Positions 1 to 5,946 are shown, counted from the stretch's first letter. The stretch is DNA of 5,946 nt from Planctomycetaceae bacterium (GCA_031266315.1 JAISBG010000180.1:1-5946); one strand, 5' to 3'. Notes: generated by a model from the letters alone, not told the origin. Numbers and translations: made by a program.

Positions 1-240
1 TTGGATTTTCACAGGATTTTCCCGTGAATTTTTCAAAGTGTTTCTTACAAAGTTTTTCATTGTTGTGTTCCTTATTTACAAGGTTTCATTGAAATCATCG
101 CAAACGTTCACCGCAAAACAACACGGCAAAAAAACGTTTACAATCGAATATAACGTAAAGTTTATGCAAAGTAGAATCGGAAGTCAAGCGGAATCTTTTT
201 ATTTTTTCCAAAAAATTTTCTGATTCTACCGGCTTAGGTG
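1..240. other. AT-rich non-coding stretch, no convincing gene
   Basis: No coding region with family resemblance or a ribosome binding site is visible here. The stretch has an 8-bp inverted repeat, GTAGAATC (171-178) and GATTCTAC (222-229), around a T/A-rich spacer. Two AAACGTT motifs lie exactly 30 bp apart (102-108 and 132-138), the second inside the palindrome AAACGTTT. The octamer GGATTTTC occurs twice near the left edge (3-10 and 14-21). These could be the 3' end or control region of something outside the window, but no function can be assigned. Confidence 0.5.
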
Positions 241-276
241 TTTCCCACTGGAATCGTCAAATAATAGGTAATCATC

Positions 277-395
277 AGGTAGGCGACCTTTCGCTGAAAG
301 GTTGCGTCGGCGTACTCGCCGACAGTGAATCAAATTAATGACGGCAAAATGAAGACTCAACTGGCGCGACCGCCCAGCGGGCGGATCGCCCACCC
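277..395 (+). repeat. Hairpin-rich intergenic repeat unit, left copy
   Basis: This is a diverged copy of the 117-bp unit found at the right edge of the window. It shares the hairpin segment, the stretch ATTAATGACGGCAAAATGAA (334-353) and the GCGCGACCGCCCAGCGG core. It can form three consecutive hairpins. The first is GCGACCTTTC / GAAAGGTTGC with loop GCT (283-305). The second is GTCGGCG / CGCCGAC with loop TACT (306-323). The third is GCGACCGCCC / GGGCGG-A-TCGC with loop AGC (366-389). Its outer ends are imperfect inverted repeats: GGTAGGCGACC at 278-288 against the reverse complement of 383-394, GGTGGGCGATCC. This looks like a REP/BIME-like or MITE-like non-autonomous element; the class is inferred. 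Confidence 0.75.
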
Positions 396-400
396 ATTTT

Positions 401-518
401 CACCGACAGTGAACTAGATTTAACGACGGCAAATGGTGTTGCTTTCTGTGTTGGAGTCAATGCAGACTCAACCGGCACCCAGCAAACCTTTTGATAAATA
501 GCCCACCTTTCCTACAAT
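401..518 (+). repeat. Degenerate second copy of the intergenic repeat
   Basis: The segment ACCGACAGTGAACTAG (402-417), continuing to ACGACGGCAAA, matches the middle of the repeat unit. The match is then interrupted by about 30 unrelated bases and resumes at AATGCAGACTCAACCGGC (459-476). At about 500-518 the minus strand reads TTGTAGGAAAGGTGGGC, which resembles the beginning of the unit (TTTTGTAGGTGGGC) in inverted orientation. The whole 277-518 block therefore starts and ends with related inverted sequences. No coding potential is seen. Confidence 0.5.
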
Positions 519-522
519 TAAT

Positions 523-546
523 AAAAACTTCACACCAATTCGTGAA
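523..546 (-). terminator. Intrinsic terminator of the aroA-like gene
   Basis: Read on the minus strand, TTCACG (546-541), loop AATTGG and TGTGAA (534-529) form a 6-bp stem with one G-U pair. It is followed by G and a run of five T (527-523). It begins about 15 bases after the stop codon of the aroA-like gene, as expected for an intrinsic terminator. The stem is short, so strength is uncertain. Confidence 0.55.
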
Positions 547-560
547 CACAAGGCATGTTT

Positions 561-1910
561 TCAATAATTCAATCCGATATCGCTGAAAAATGTGGACCAC
601 GCCCGGCGGACACAATCGGCACTGTCAATGCGAACACCGCCAACTTTCAGTCCAATCAGACCAAGAGACATCGCAAGACGTGCGTCGCCTTCGGCGTCAA
701 TTGTTGAAGGATTGAGATATTTTCGCGGAACAATCAAGAATCCGTCTTCAAATTCGTTGATGTTTGCCCCAAAACGCCGTAATTCAGTTAATAATTTGGG
801 AATCCGATCCGGTTCACGACGGCGAAGATGTCCGATGTTGGTTACGCGTGACGGCGATGCCGCAAACAACGCGCATACCGCAAATGTTTGGATCGAATCT
901 TCCATGTCAAACATGTCAACAGAAATACCTCGCAATAAAGAACGTTCCGGTTTTTCTACGGTAATAGAACGATCCGCAAACGAAACACGACAACCCATGC
1001 GTTGAAGACAATAAACAAATTCGAGTTCTTTCTGAATACTTGCGTTTGTGAGATTTTTAACGGTAACTCTTCCGTCTGTGATGGCAACAGCAGCAAAAGC
1101 ATAATTGGCAAGTGTTGCGTCCGGCTCAACCCGGTAAGTATGCGGACGATATTTGACTCCTTTCGGAATCATATAAGTTGTTCCTTTCGAAAAGAGCGGA
1201 TTTTCATCACCGCCCGTTTGAACAGGAACTTCCACGCCAAATTCTTTCATCACATCCAACGTCATCAGAAGATAAGGATCACAGCTTAACTGATTGACCA
1301 CATGCAACTCCACCGGACAGTTTTGGGCAGCAAGCGGAGATGCGAGTAAAATGCCGCTGACATATTGACTGGACAATGTTCCGGTCATCGCCGCATAACG
1401 TTGTTCACCGCCGCTCATTTCCGCGTGGATGGCGTAACGTTTCGACGAAGGACTGATTCCTTGCCGACTCAAAATGCCGTTAATCAAAAACGGCGGAGTA
1501 TCATAAGCGTCTTCACTTCGGACATCAGCACCGAGTTGGTTCAGAGCGTAGAGCAAATCGCCCAACGGGAATTGCCGCACCCGGCGGTCTCCGTTAATCC
1601 GGTAAAGTCCACGAGAAAATGCAAGTGCCGACGTCAAAAAATGGAGCGTCAACGTACTGTTTTCAACATCAATATATTCTTCGTCAACCGGAAAAATCCC
1701 GCTCTGACCAATAATCTCAATACGTCCCTGCATTGAATCCTGACGGATTTTCAAACCGATTTGCCGCAAAGCATTGACCATCACCTGAAGGTCTTGCGAA
1801 TAAAAAGAACCTTCCAAAATAGTTGAACCTTCGGCAAGAGCAGCGCAAATCAGCGCGCGCTTGGCGATACTCTGAGAACTCGGCGGCGATAAATCAAGAT
1901 CAAGCGGCAT
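561..1910 (-). CDS. aroA: EPSP synthase (AroA) family protein with altered active site
   Basis: The 449-residue product belongs to the 3-phosphoshikimate 1-carboxyvinyltransferase family, which transfers enolpyruvyl from PEP to shikimate 3-phosphate in the cytosol (sixth step of chorismate synthesis). Family signatures are SQSIAKRALICAALAEG (residues 12-28), GTLSSQYVSG (177-186), EPDATLANYAF (262-272), DMEDSIQTFA (335-344) and REPDRIPKLLTELRRFGA (365-382). Against E. coli AroA aligned from memory, the shikimate-phosphate contacts S14, R18, S180, S181, Q182, Y213 and D338 are kept. Several PEP contacts are changed: K22 to Q13, G96 to T86, R124 to F114, H385 to A410, K411 to R436. R100 is H90 and K340 is R365. 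The reading frame is intact. The N-terminus is about ten residues shorter than usual, and an in-frame TAA nine bases upstream of ATG (1917-1919) rules out extension. No clear Shine-Dalgarno is present. It may be a true but divergent AroA or a paralogue with another role; family membership is secure, activity is not. Confidence 0.9.
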   Translation of the reverse strand: MPLDLDLSPPSSQSIAKRALICAALAEGSTILEGSFYSQDLQVMVNALRQIGLKIRQDSMQGRIEIIGQSGIFPVDEEYIDVENSTLTLHFLTSALAFSRGLYRINGDRRVRQFPLGDLLYALNQLGADVRSEDAYDTPPFLINGILSRQGISPSSKRYAIHAEMSGGEQRYAAMTGTLSSQYVSGILLASPLAAQNCPVELHVVNQLSCDPYLLMTLDVMKEFGVEVPVQTGGDENPLFSKGTTYMIPKGVKYRPHTYRVEPDATLANYAFAAVAITDGRVTVKNLTNASIQKELEFVYCLQRMGCRVSFADRSITVEKPERSLLRGISVDMFDMEDSIQTFAVCALFAASPSRVTNIGHLRRREPDRIPKLLTELRRFGANINEFEDGFLIVPRKYLNPSTIDAEGDARLAMSLGLIGLKVGGVRIDSADCVRRAWSTFFSDIGLNY

Positions 1911-1918
1911 CTTTTTTT

Positions 1919-1961
1919 AGTGAATAGTTAATAGTTAATAGTGATTAGTGAAATAGTGAAT
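1919..1961. repeat. Heptamer tandem repeat in the aroA leader
   Basis: Six head-to-tail units follow one another: AGTGAAT, AGTTAAT, AGTTAAT, AGTGATT, AGTGAAAT, AGTGAAT. Five are exactly 7 bp and one is 8 bp. The array starts 8 bp upstream of the aroA start codon and lies between it and the predicted promoter, so it would be transcribed into the 5' leader of that gene. Such short tandem repeats can vary in copy number; a regulatory effect is inference. Confidence 0.8.
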
Positions 1962-1983
1962 AATAGAATTAAAGCATTTTTGA

Positions 1984-2011
1984 ATTATAGACACTAGGCA
2001 ATAAAAAACAA
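1984..2011 (-). promoter_or_regulatory. Predicted sigma70-type promoter for the aroA-like gene
   Basis: On the minus strand TTGTTT (2011-2006) and a perfect TATAAT (1989-1984) are separated by 16 bases. Transcription would start near 1977, giving a leader of roughly 65 bases that contains the heptamer array. Support comes from a near-copy of the same module facing the other way at 2086-2113. Confidence 0.55.
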
Positions 2012-2065
2012 CTCAAAAAAAATTCGCCAAAAATTTTTATTTTCCCATTATTTTGCTTTTTACTA

Positions 2066-2074
2066 TGCTATAAT
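2066..2074 (+). promoter_or_regulatory. Possible extended -10 promoter for the chemoreceptor gene
   Basis: TG-C-TATAAT is a consensus extended -10 element. No good -35 lies 16-18 bp upstream, though extended -10 promoters can work without one. The surrounding TTGCTTTTTACTATGC-TATAATT resembles the downstream promoter module with about six bases missing, so it may be a decayed duplicate rather than an active promoter. Confidence 0.35.
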
Positions 2075-2085
2075 TTGATGATTAG

Positions 2086-2113
2086 TTGTTTTTACTAATT
2101 GCCTAAGTATAAT
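2086..2113 (+). promoter_or_regulatory. Predicted sigma70-type promoter for the chemoreceptor gene
   Basis: TTGTTT (2086-2091) and TATAAT (2108-2113) are spaced by 16 bases. The leader to the ATG would be about 98 bases. ATTAGT (2081-2086) and ACTAAT (2094-2099) form a 6-bp inverted repeat over the -35 region, which could be an operator. The module closely matches the divergent aroA promoter, including a shared TTGCCTA in the spacer. Confidence 0.55.
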
Positions 2114-2164
2114 TCTCTCCATATAAAAATTGAATGGTACTGTTCATCGTTTCAAAACGTGCCG

Positions 2165-2180
2165 TTTCAATCAATTGAAA
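2165..2180. promoter_or_regulatory. Palindrome in the chemoreceptor leader, possible operator
   Basis: TTTCAAT-CA-ATTGAAA is a perfect 7-bp inverted repeat with a 2-bp centre. Outer bases CCG (2162-2164) and TGG (2181-2183) extend the pairing in RNA, with one G-U pair. CGTTTCAA, which overlaps its left arm (2163-2170), also occurs 14 bp upstream at 2149-2156. It could be a repressor site or an mRNA hairpin near the ribosome binding site. No cognate regulator is recognised. Confidence 0.4.
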
Positions 2181-2208
2181 TGGTAACTTCTATCACAAAA
2201 AAACAGTT

Positions 2209-2212
2209 GAGG
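2209..2212 (+). promoter_or_regulatory. Ribosome binding site of the chemoreceptor gene
   Basis: GAGG followed by six bases before ATG at 2219 is a good Shine-Dalgarno match. It favours this start over the in-frame ATG four codons downstream at 2231. Confidence 0.75.
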
Positions 2213-2218
2213 TAAAAA

Positions 2219-4579
2219 ATGCTCTCCAATATGAAAATTGGTAAAAAATTGTTCGCGGGGTTTGGATTGTCAATTATTTTACTCCTTGTTATTGGCGGTG
2301 TCGGCTATGTGGCTCTTCAAAAAATCAGTAAGGAAACGCTGTCATTGTTGCAAGAAATTAACGTGTTTTCATTGTCGAATACGATGGTTATCGATTCCTA
2401 TGAAGCCCAACTCGCTTCCTACGAACACTCGTTGTCGAAAGATCCAAAGTACCACACCAAAATGCTTGAGTGGGTCGATCTGGTTGAAAAAGCCGGCGCA
2501 GAAGTTCAACAATTGAACTTGGACAAGGAAATGCACGAGAATGCGGTCAAAATTGTCAGCATCGTAAAGGCTTACAAAGACCTTGATCAACAATATGCTG
2601 ATATTGTTGCTAAAATAAACGAGACCAAAGTTCAACGGAATAAGGCTTACCGTAATGTCGAAAAGTCGTTGACAGAATTGACCGTTCTGCTCAAAAAAAG
2701 AGCAACAGAACCGGCGGACAATACCGCAACAAATACTTCTCAAACAATTGATCAGGATATGGTCGATTTGCTTCTGGTTCCGGCTCAGATACTCAATGAT
2801 CTGCAAATGATTCGCATCAAAACACGTGACTATGAAATGACCGCTGATCCGAAATCGTTGGAAAATATTCGGAATGATATAGATACACTATTTAAAACCG
2901 CTTTTGATAGATGTAGCAAGTTAAATGGAAAATTTACAAACGAAGAAGAAAACAAACTCTTTAACGACGCCGTTAATGCGTTGAAGAGTTGGCAGACCCT
3001 GAACAATGACTGTGTTGACGCGTTGAAAGCGTTGGACACCAACCAGAAAAACCAAGATCAAACCGGCGATGAAATTACTCCGGTAATCGCGGAAATTATC
3101 AAAAATGTTAAAGAGAATGTTGATGTAACTTCCCAATCAATGTCACGTTTGACCGCATTTGTATTGATTCTTATCGGAGGAGTCTGTCTTTTGGCGGTTG
3201 CGGTTGGTATTGTTGCCGCAATAGTGTTAACGAAAAATATCGTAACCGGTTTGGGAATTACTATTAAATCGATGACTCAAATCGCACAAGACGGCAATTT
3301 GACTGCTGAAATACCATCGGTCTATATGCGGCGCAAAGACGAAATCGGCGACTTAACCAACGCTTTGAAATTAATCACGTCCGAGTTTAAAAATGTTGAA
3401 AATCTTGCGAAGGAACTCGCCAACGGGAATTGGCTTAGTACGGTTAAAGTTCGCAGTGATTTGGATTTGATGAACATTAATCTTACGGCAATGCTTGATC
3501 AGGTCAACAGTGCATTGGGTAATACTATGGAAGCGGTTACTCAAGTTGCAACGGGTGCTTCTCAAGTTGCTGCCGCCAGTGAAAGTCTTTCGCAAGGTGC
3601 GACGGAATCTGCTGCCAGTATTGAAGAGATTACGGCGTCCATGGGTGAAATCGGCGGGCAAACGAACAAAAATGCCCAAAATGCCGGTGAAGCCAACACG
3701 TTGGCAAAAGCCGCCAATGATTCCGCAGCCATTGGGCAAAATATGATGAAGAAAATGATTGAATCAATGGCTTTGATTACAAAAAATTCACAAGATGTAC
3801 AAAAAGTGGTCAAAGTTATTGATGACATTTCGTTTCAGACAAACTTGCTTGCTCTCAATGCCGCTGTTGAAGCGGCGCGGGCGGGTGTTCATGGAAAGGG
3901 GTTTGCTGTTGTGGCGGAAGAGGTTCGGAATCTTGCGTCGCGCAGTGCTAAAGCCGCTGCAGAAACAACGCAAATGATTGAGAACAACAGTAAGCAAATC
4001 AACGAAGGTGCGGAAATTGCAACACAAACAGCCGAAATGCTTAACGGTATTGTGGAACAATCGCAAAAAGTAGCGGCGTTGGTCGGTGAAATTGCTCAGG
4101 CAAGCGGGGAACAAGCGCAAGGTATTTCACAAGTTTCGCAAGGATTGCATCAGATTGACGCTGTTACACAACAAAATACCGCCAATGCAGAAGAAACAGC
4201 GAGTGTTTCCAATGAAATGAGCAGTCAGGCAAGTCAATTACAAAAGTTGGTTGGTCAATTCCGAATCCGCAAATCATCGGCAACGAAAAATAATGATTTT
4301 GTTGCGCCTTCCAAACCGGCAACAGTTACCGCTTTAAAACCAACTGTTTCCAAACCGGCAGATTCCAAACCAACCATTTCAAAACCAACAGATTCAAATT
4401 CAAATTCAATAAAACCTGCTCCAACTGTACTTTCCAAACCGGTTGTCAAATCGGTAATGCCAGCACCGGTTCCAAAATCTGTTTCACCATCTATTGAAAT
4501 TGATGATGATCATTGGGGTGGAGGCGGAGCGTCTGAAATTAAAATTGATCTTGACGATAAATCGTTCGGCAAATATTAA
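2219..4579 (+). CDS. Methyl-accepting chemotaxis protein (transmembrane chemoreceptor)
   Basis: This 786-residue inner-membrane receptor would sense a signal and control CheA through CheW. A first membrane helix spans about residues 12-33, after the basic start MKIGKK. A periplasmic, predicted all-helical sensor of about 275 residues follows (34-309), long enough for a two-bundle HBM-like fold; its ligand is unknown. The second membrane helix is about 313-337. A HAMP domain (about 338-390, ending [10 protein letters not shown]) is followed by a second HAMP-like segment (391-435, [10 protein letters not shown] then [15 protein letters not shown]). The signalling hairpin covers about 436-683 with tip [20 protein letters not shown] (536-555) and [15 protein letters not shown]. 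Candidate methylation motifs are ASIEEITAS (466-474) and ANAEETAS (655-662). At the tip the usual AGE (E391 in Tsr) is AGV (V557). The C-terminus is a Ser-Lys-Pro-rich linker (about 696-755) and an acidic tail rich in Asp and Gly. No CheR-docking pentapeptide is seen at the end. No other chemotaxis gene is in the window. Confidence 0.95.
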   Translation: MLSNMKIGKKLFAGFGLSIILLLVIGGVGYVALQKISKETLSLLQEINVFSLSNTMVIDSYEAQLASYEHSLSKDPKYHTKMLEWVDLVEKAGAEVQQLNLDKEMHENAVKIVSIVKAYKDLDQQYADIVAKINETKVQRNKAYRNVEKSLTELTVLLKKRATEPADNTATNTSQTIDQDMVDLLLVPAQILNDLQMIRIKTRDYEMTADPKSLENIRNDIDTLFKTAFDRCSKLNGKFTNEEENKLFNDAVNALKSWQTLNNDCVDALKALDTNQKNQDQTGDEITPVIAEIIKNVKENVDVTSQSMSRLTAFVLILIGGVCLLAVAVGIVAAIVLTKNIVTGLGITIKSMTQIAQDGNLTAEIPSVYMRRKDEIGDLTNALKLITSEFKNVENLAKELANGNWLSTVKVRSDLDLMNINLTAMLDQVNSALGNTMEAVTQVATGASQVAAASESLSQGATESAASIEEITASMGEIGGQTNKNAQNAGEANTLAKAANDSAAIGQNMMKKMIESMALITKNSQDVQKVVKVIDDISFQTNLLALNAAVEAARAGVHGKGFAVVAEEVRNLASRSAKAAAETTQMIENNSKQINEGAEIATQTAEMLNGIVEQSQKVAALVGEIAQASGEQAQGISQVSQGLHQIDAVTQQNTANAEETASVSNEMSSQASQLQKLVGQFRIRKSSATKNNDFVAPSKPATVTALKPTVSKPADSKPTISKPTDSNSNSIKPAPTVLSKPVVKSVMPAPVPKSVSPSIEIDDDHWGGGGASEIKIDLDDKSFGKY

Positions 4580-4594
4580 ACCTCAATCATCTGC

Positions 4595-4654
4595 AAACGA
4601 AAACGGCTCGCCAATGTACAAATTCATTGTCAATTGGTGTGCCGTTTTTCGTTT
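4595..4654 (+). terminator. Intrinsic terminator of the chemoreceptor gene
   Basis: AAACGAAAACGGC (4595-4607) pairs with GCCGTTTTTCGTTT (4641-4654), with one extra T on the 3' side. The stem is extended inwards by the imperfect match of CGCCAATG and CAATTGGTG. The 3' arm holds a run of five T. It begins 15 bases after the TAA. Because A- and T-runs sit on both arms it could also act on the minus strand, although no minus-strand gene needs it. Confidence 0.75.
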
Positions 4655-4723
4655 CACATGACCTCTGATGGCAGTGGTTTCAAGTTAAGGATTTTTTGTT
4701 GTTTTCAGAGTTGATTAATCGTC

Positions 4724-4752
4724 TTGCCGAAAATTTGTAGATTGGGTAGAAT
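4724..4752 (+). promoter_or_regulatory. Predicted promoter of the Rpn-family gene
   Basis: TTGCCG (4724-4729) and TAGAAT (4747-4752) are separated by the optimal 17 bases. The start of transcription would be near 4759, about 55 bases before the chosen ATG. Lying beyond the chemoreceptor terminator, it suggests the gene is transcribed on its own. Confidence 0.5.
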
Positions 4753-4814
4753 AGTATAGTAAAGGTGTTGAAACAGGTTTTTTGCCTATTAACTCCCCTA
4801 AACAAAGAATAATC

Positions 4815-5702
4815 ATGATCGCTCGATACATTAATCCGTACACCGATTTCGGTTTCAAGAAACTTTTTGGCGAAGAAGCCAATAAAGACTTGCTCATGGA
4901 TTTCCTGAATGCGGTTCTGCCTTCGGATCATCAGGTTCAAACATTGGCGTTTCAAAATCCGGATCATTTACCGGATTCACCCTTTCAGCGTTTTGCCGTG
5001 TTCGATATTGCTTGCATCAGCCAAAGCGGTGAACAATTTGTTGTGGAAATGCAAAAAGCCGCACAACATTATTACAAAGACCGTTCTGTTTATTATTCGA
5101 CGTTTCCCATTCAAAGGCAAGCCCCTAAAGGTGAATGGAATTATTGTATGAAACGATTCTATTTTATTGCGATTCTCAACTTTGAGTATAATGAACAAGA
5201 AGATTTCAAAAAATTTTTGCGTGAAGTTGACCTCAAGGATCAAGACGGTGATCCGTTTTTCGACAAAGTTCAGTTTATGTTTTTTCAGATGCCCCTATTC
5301 AACAAGACCGAATCTGAACTTCATACCCGAAAAGATAAATGGTTCTACTTCCTCAAAAATCTTGAAAATTTCGAGAGTATTCCGGGCATCCTCAAAGAAC
5401 CCCTCTTCGAACAAGCTTTCAACACCGCCGAATATGTGAAACTTCCACCAAAAGAACAGGAAATCTACGAACATGACCTAAAAATCTACCGCGATAACTA
5501 TTCCGTACTCCAAACCGCCGAAAATAAAGGAATTGCCGAAGGGATAGAAATAGGCAGAGCCGAAGGATTGGCGGAGGGCGAAGCCAAAGGCAAAGCCGAA
5601 GGGCAAACCGAAATTGCTCGGAATCTCAAACGACTTGGAGTTGATCCCGCCACCATCGCCCAAGCAACCGGTCTCTCCATCACCGAAATCGAAAAACTCT
5701 AA
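4815..5702 (+). CDS. Rpn/PDDEXK_2-family nuclease, transposase-like protein
   Basis: This 295-residue protein matches the Rpn family (recombination-promoting nuclease / PD-(D/E)XK nuclease family transposase). The start ARYINPYTDFGFKKLFGEE is the usual family opening. The likely catalytic core is D64 in VFDIAC, then E78 and Q80 in VVEMQKA. Family stretches RSVYYSTFPIQRQAPKGEWNY and FYFIAILNFEY follow. Near the C-terminus is a repetitive Glu-Gly-Ala segment (GIAEG, GRAEG, LAEGEAKGKAEG; DNA about 5529-5612), then a short helical end (NLKRLGVDPATIAQATGLS) that may be helix-turn-helix-like. The catalytic residues and length look intact. ATG at 4815 is chosen because family members begin just before ARYINP; an in-frame TTG at 4782 preceded by ACAGG would add 11 residues. 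In studied relatives the role is DNA cleavage that stimulates recombination. No terminal inverted repeats or duplicated target site are visible directly at its ends, so whether it moves is unknown. Confidence 0.88.
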   Translation: MIARYINPYTDFGFKKLFGEEANKDLLMDFLNAVLPSDHQVQTLAFQNPDHLPDSPFQRFAVFDIACISQSGEQFVVEMQKAAQHYYKDRSVYYSTFPIQRQAPKGEWNYCMKRFYFIAILNFEYNEQEDFKKFLREVDLKDQDGDPFFDKVQFMFFQMPLFNKTESELHTRKDKWFYFLKNLENFESIPGILKEPLFEQAFNTAEYVKLPPKEQEIYEHDLKIYRDNYSVLQTAENKGIAEGIEIGRAEGLAEGEAKGKAEGQTEIARNLKRLGVDPATIAQATGLSITEIEKL

Positions 5703-5715
5703 AAATGAGTTTTTC
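5691..5715 (+). terminator. Hairpin across the stop codon of the Rpn-family gene
   Basis: GAAAAACTC (5691-5699) and GAGTTTTTC (5707-5715) form a perfect 9-bp stem with a 7-base loop that begins with the stop codon TAA (5700-5702). Five T lie in the 3' arm. It may be a weak terminator formed partly inside the coding region; the stem is AT-rich, so efficiency is uncertain. Confidence 0.5.
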
Positions 5716-5726
5716 TACCAACATCT

Positions 5727-5742
5727 TGTCCCTAACGGGACA
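5727..5742. repeat. Small perfect hairpin TGTCCC-TAAC-GGGACA
   Basis: A 6-bp GC-rich stem with a 4-base loop lies 24 bases after the Rpn-gene stop. It is not followed by a T-run, so it is not a classical terminator by itself. It lies just before the repeat array, with GTAGGTG at 5756-5762 leading into it, and may be the edge of that element. Confidence 0.4.
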
Positions 5743-5773
5743 GAAGCGTAACCCCGTAGGTGAGCAATCTTTT

Positions 5774-5946
5774 GTAGGTGGGCGACCTTTCGCTGAAAAG
5801 TCGCGTCGGCGATAGCCGACTTTGAACCAGATTAATGACGGCAAAATGAAGACTCAACCGGCGCGACCGCCCAGCGGTGGACAATCTTTTGTAGGTGGGC
5901 GACCTTTCGCTGAAAGGTCGCGTCGGCGATAGCCGACTGTGAACCA
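5774..5946 (+). repeat. 117-bp tandem hairpin repeat, right copy, cut by window end
   Basis: One full unit (5774-5890) and the first 56 bases of a second (5891-5946) stand head to tail; GTAGGTGGGCGACC recurs at a spacing of exactly 117 bp. Each carries GCGACCTTTC-GCT-GAAAGGTCGC (5782-5804 with one mismatch; 5899-5921 perfect) and GTCGGC-GATA-GCCGAC (5805-5820; 5922-5937). The unit is a close relative of the left element at 277-395, in the same orientation. The array continues beyond the window. Confidence 0.85.

Noticed and set aside
38..223. Small open frame of 61 codons starting with GTG
   Set aside because: No ribosome binding site, AT-rich composition and no family resemblance; the hydrophobic start is expected by chance in T-rich DNA.
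277..518. CRISPR array
   Set aside because: The repeats are long (about 117 bp), adjacent and diverged, with no short regular repeat-spacer pattern and no cas gene.
592..1736. Plus-strand open frames opposite the aroA-like gene
   Set aside because: They lie wholly within the recognised minus-strand gene, have no family features and are mirror-frame artefacts.
2369..4449. Minus-strand and alternate-frame open frames inside the chemoreceptor gene
   Set aside because: The plus-strand product has complete chemoreceptor features over the whole interval; the others look like low-complexity shadows.
4782..4814. TTG start adding 11 residues to the Rpn-family protein
   Set aside because: An ACAGG lies upstream of it, but family proteins begin just before ARYINP, which fits the ATG at 4815; kept as an alternative only.
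4680..4967. Minus-strand open frame over the start of the Rpn-family gene
   Set aside because: It overlaps the conserved ARYINP start region of that gene, shows no known motif and would run against its promoter.
5774..5946. tRNA or other known structured RNA gene
   Set aside because: The hairpins do not form a cloverleaf and have no CCA end or T-loop sequence; the tandem copies point to a repeat element.

Overview
The window carries three protein-coding genes in AT-rich DNA with long non-coding gaps. The organism cannot be named with certainty. The C-terminal half of the AroA-like protein (residues about 330-395) resembles, from memory, planctomycete EPSP synthases. An Rpn/PDDEXK_2 transposase-like gene, short structured repeats and wide intergenic gaps fit a low-GC, perhaps anaerobic or gut-associated, Planctomycetota genome. 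That placement is an inference.

Layout. Positions 1-240 hold no convincing gene. Positions 277-518 hold a degenerate copy of a hairpin-rich repeat. An aroA-family gene lies on the minus strand (561-1910), with an intrinsic terminator just beyond its stop. Positions 1911-2218 form a divergent control region holding heptamer tandem repeats, two near-identical outward-facing promoters (TTGTTT-N16-TATAAT) arranged as an inverted repeat, and a palindrome. A methyl-accepting chemotaxis protein gene (2219-4579, plus strand) has a clear ribosome binding site and a strong terminator. A separately promoted Rpn-family nuclease/transposase-like gene (4815-5702) follows. From 5774 to the window end the hairpin repeat reappears as a 117-bp tandem array in the same orientation as the left copy.

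The three genes do not form one operon or an obvious pathway. aroA and the chemoreceptor gene are divergent, share a control region and use look-alike promoters, so they could be co-controlled, but their functions are not linked. The most notable points are: (1) the AroA homologue keeps most residues that bind shikimate-3-phosphate but has lost several that bind phosphoenolpyruvate, so a standard EPSP synthase activity is doubtful; (2) the matched divergent promoters; (3) the flanking structured repeat family. I see no clear new multi-gene system.
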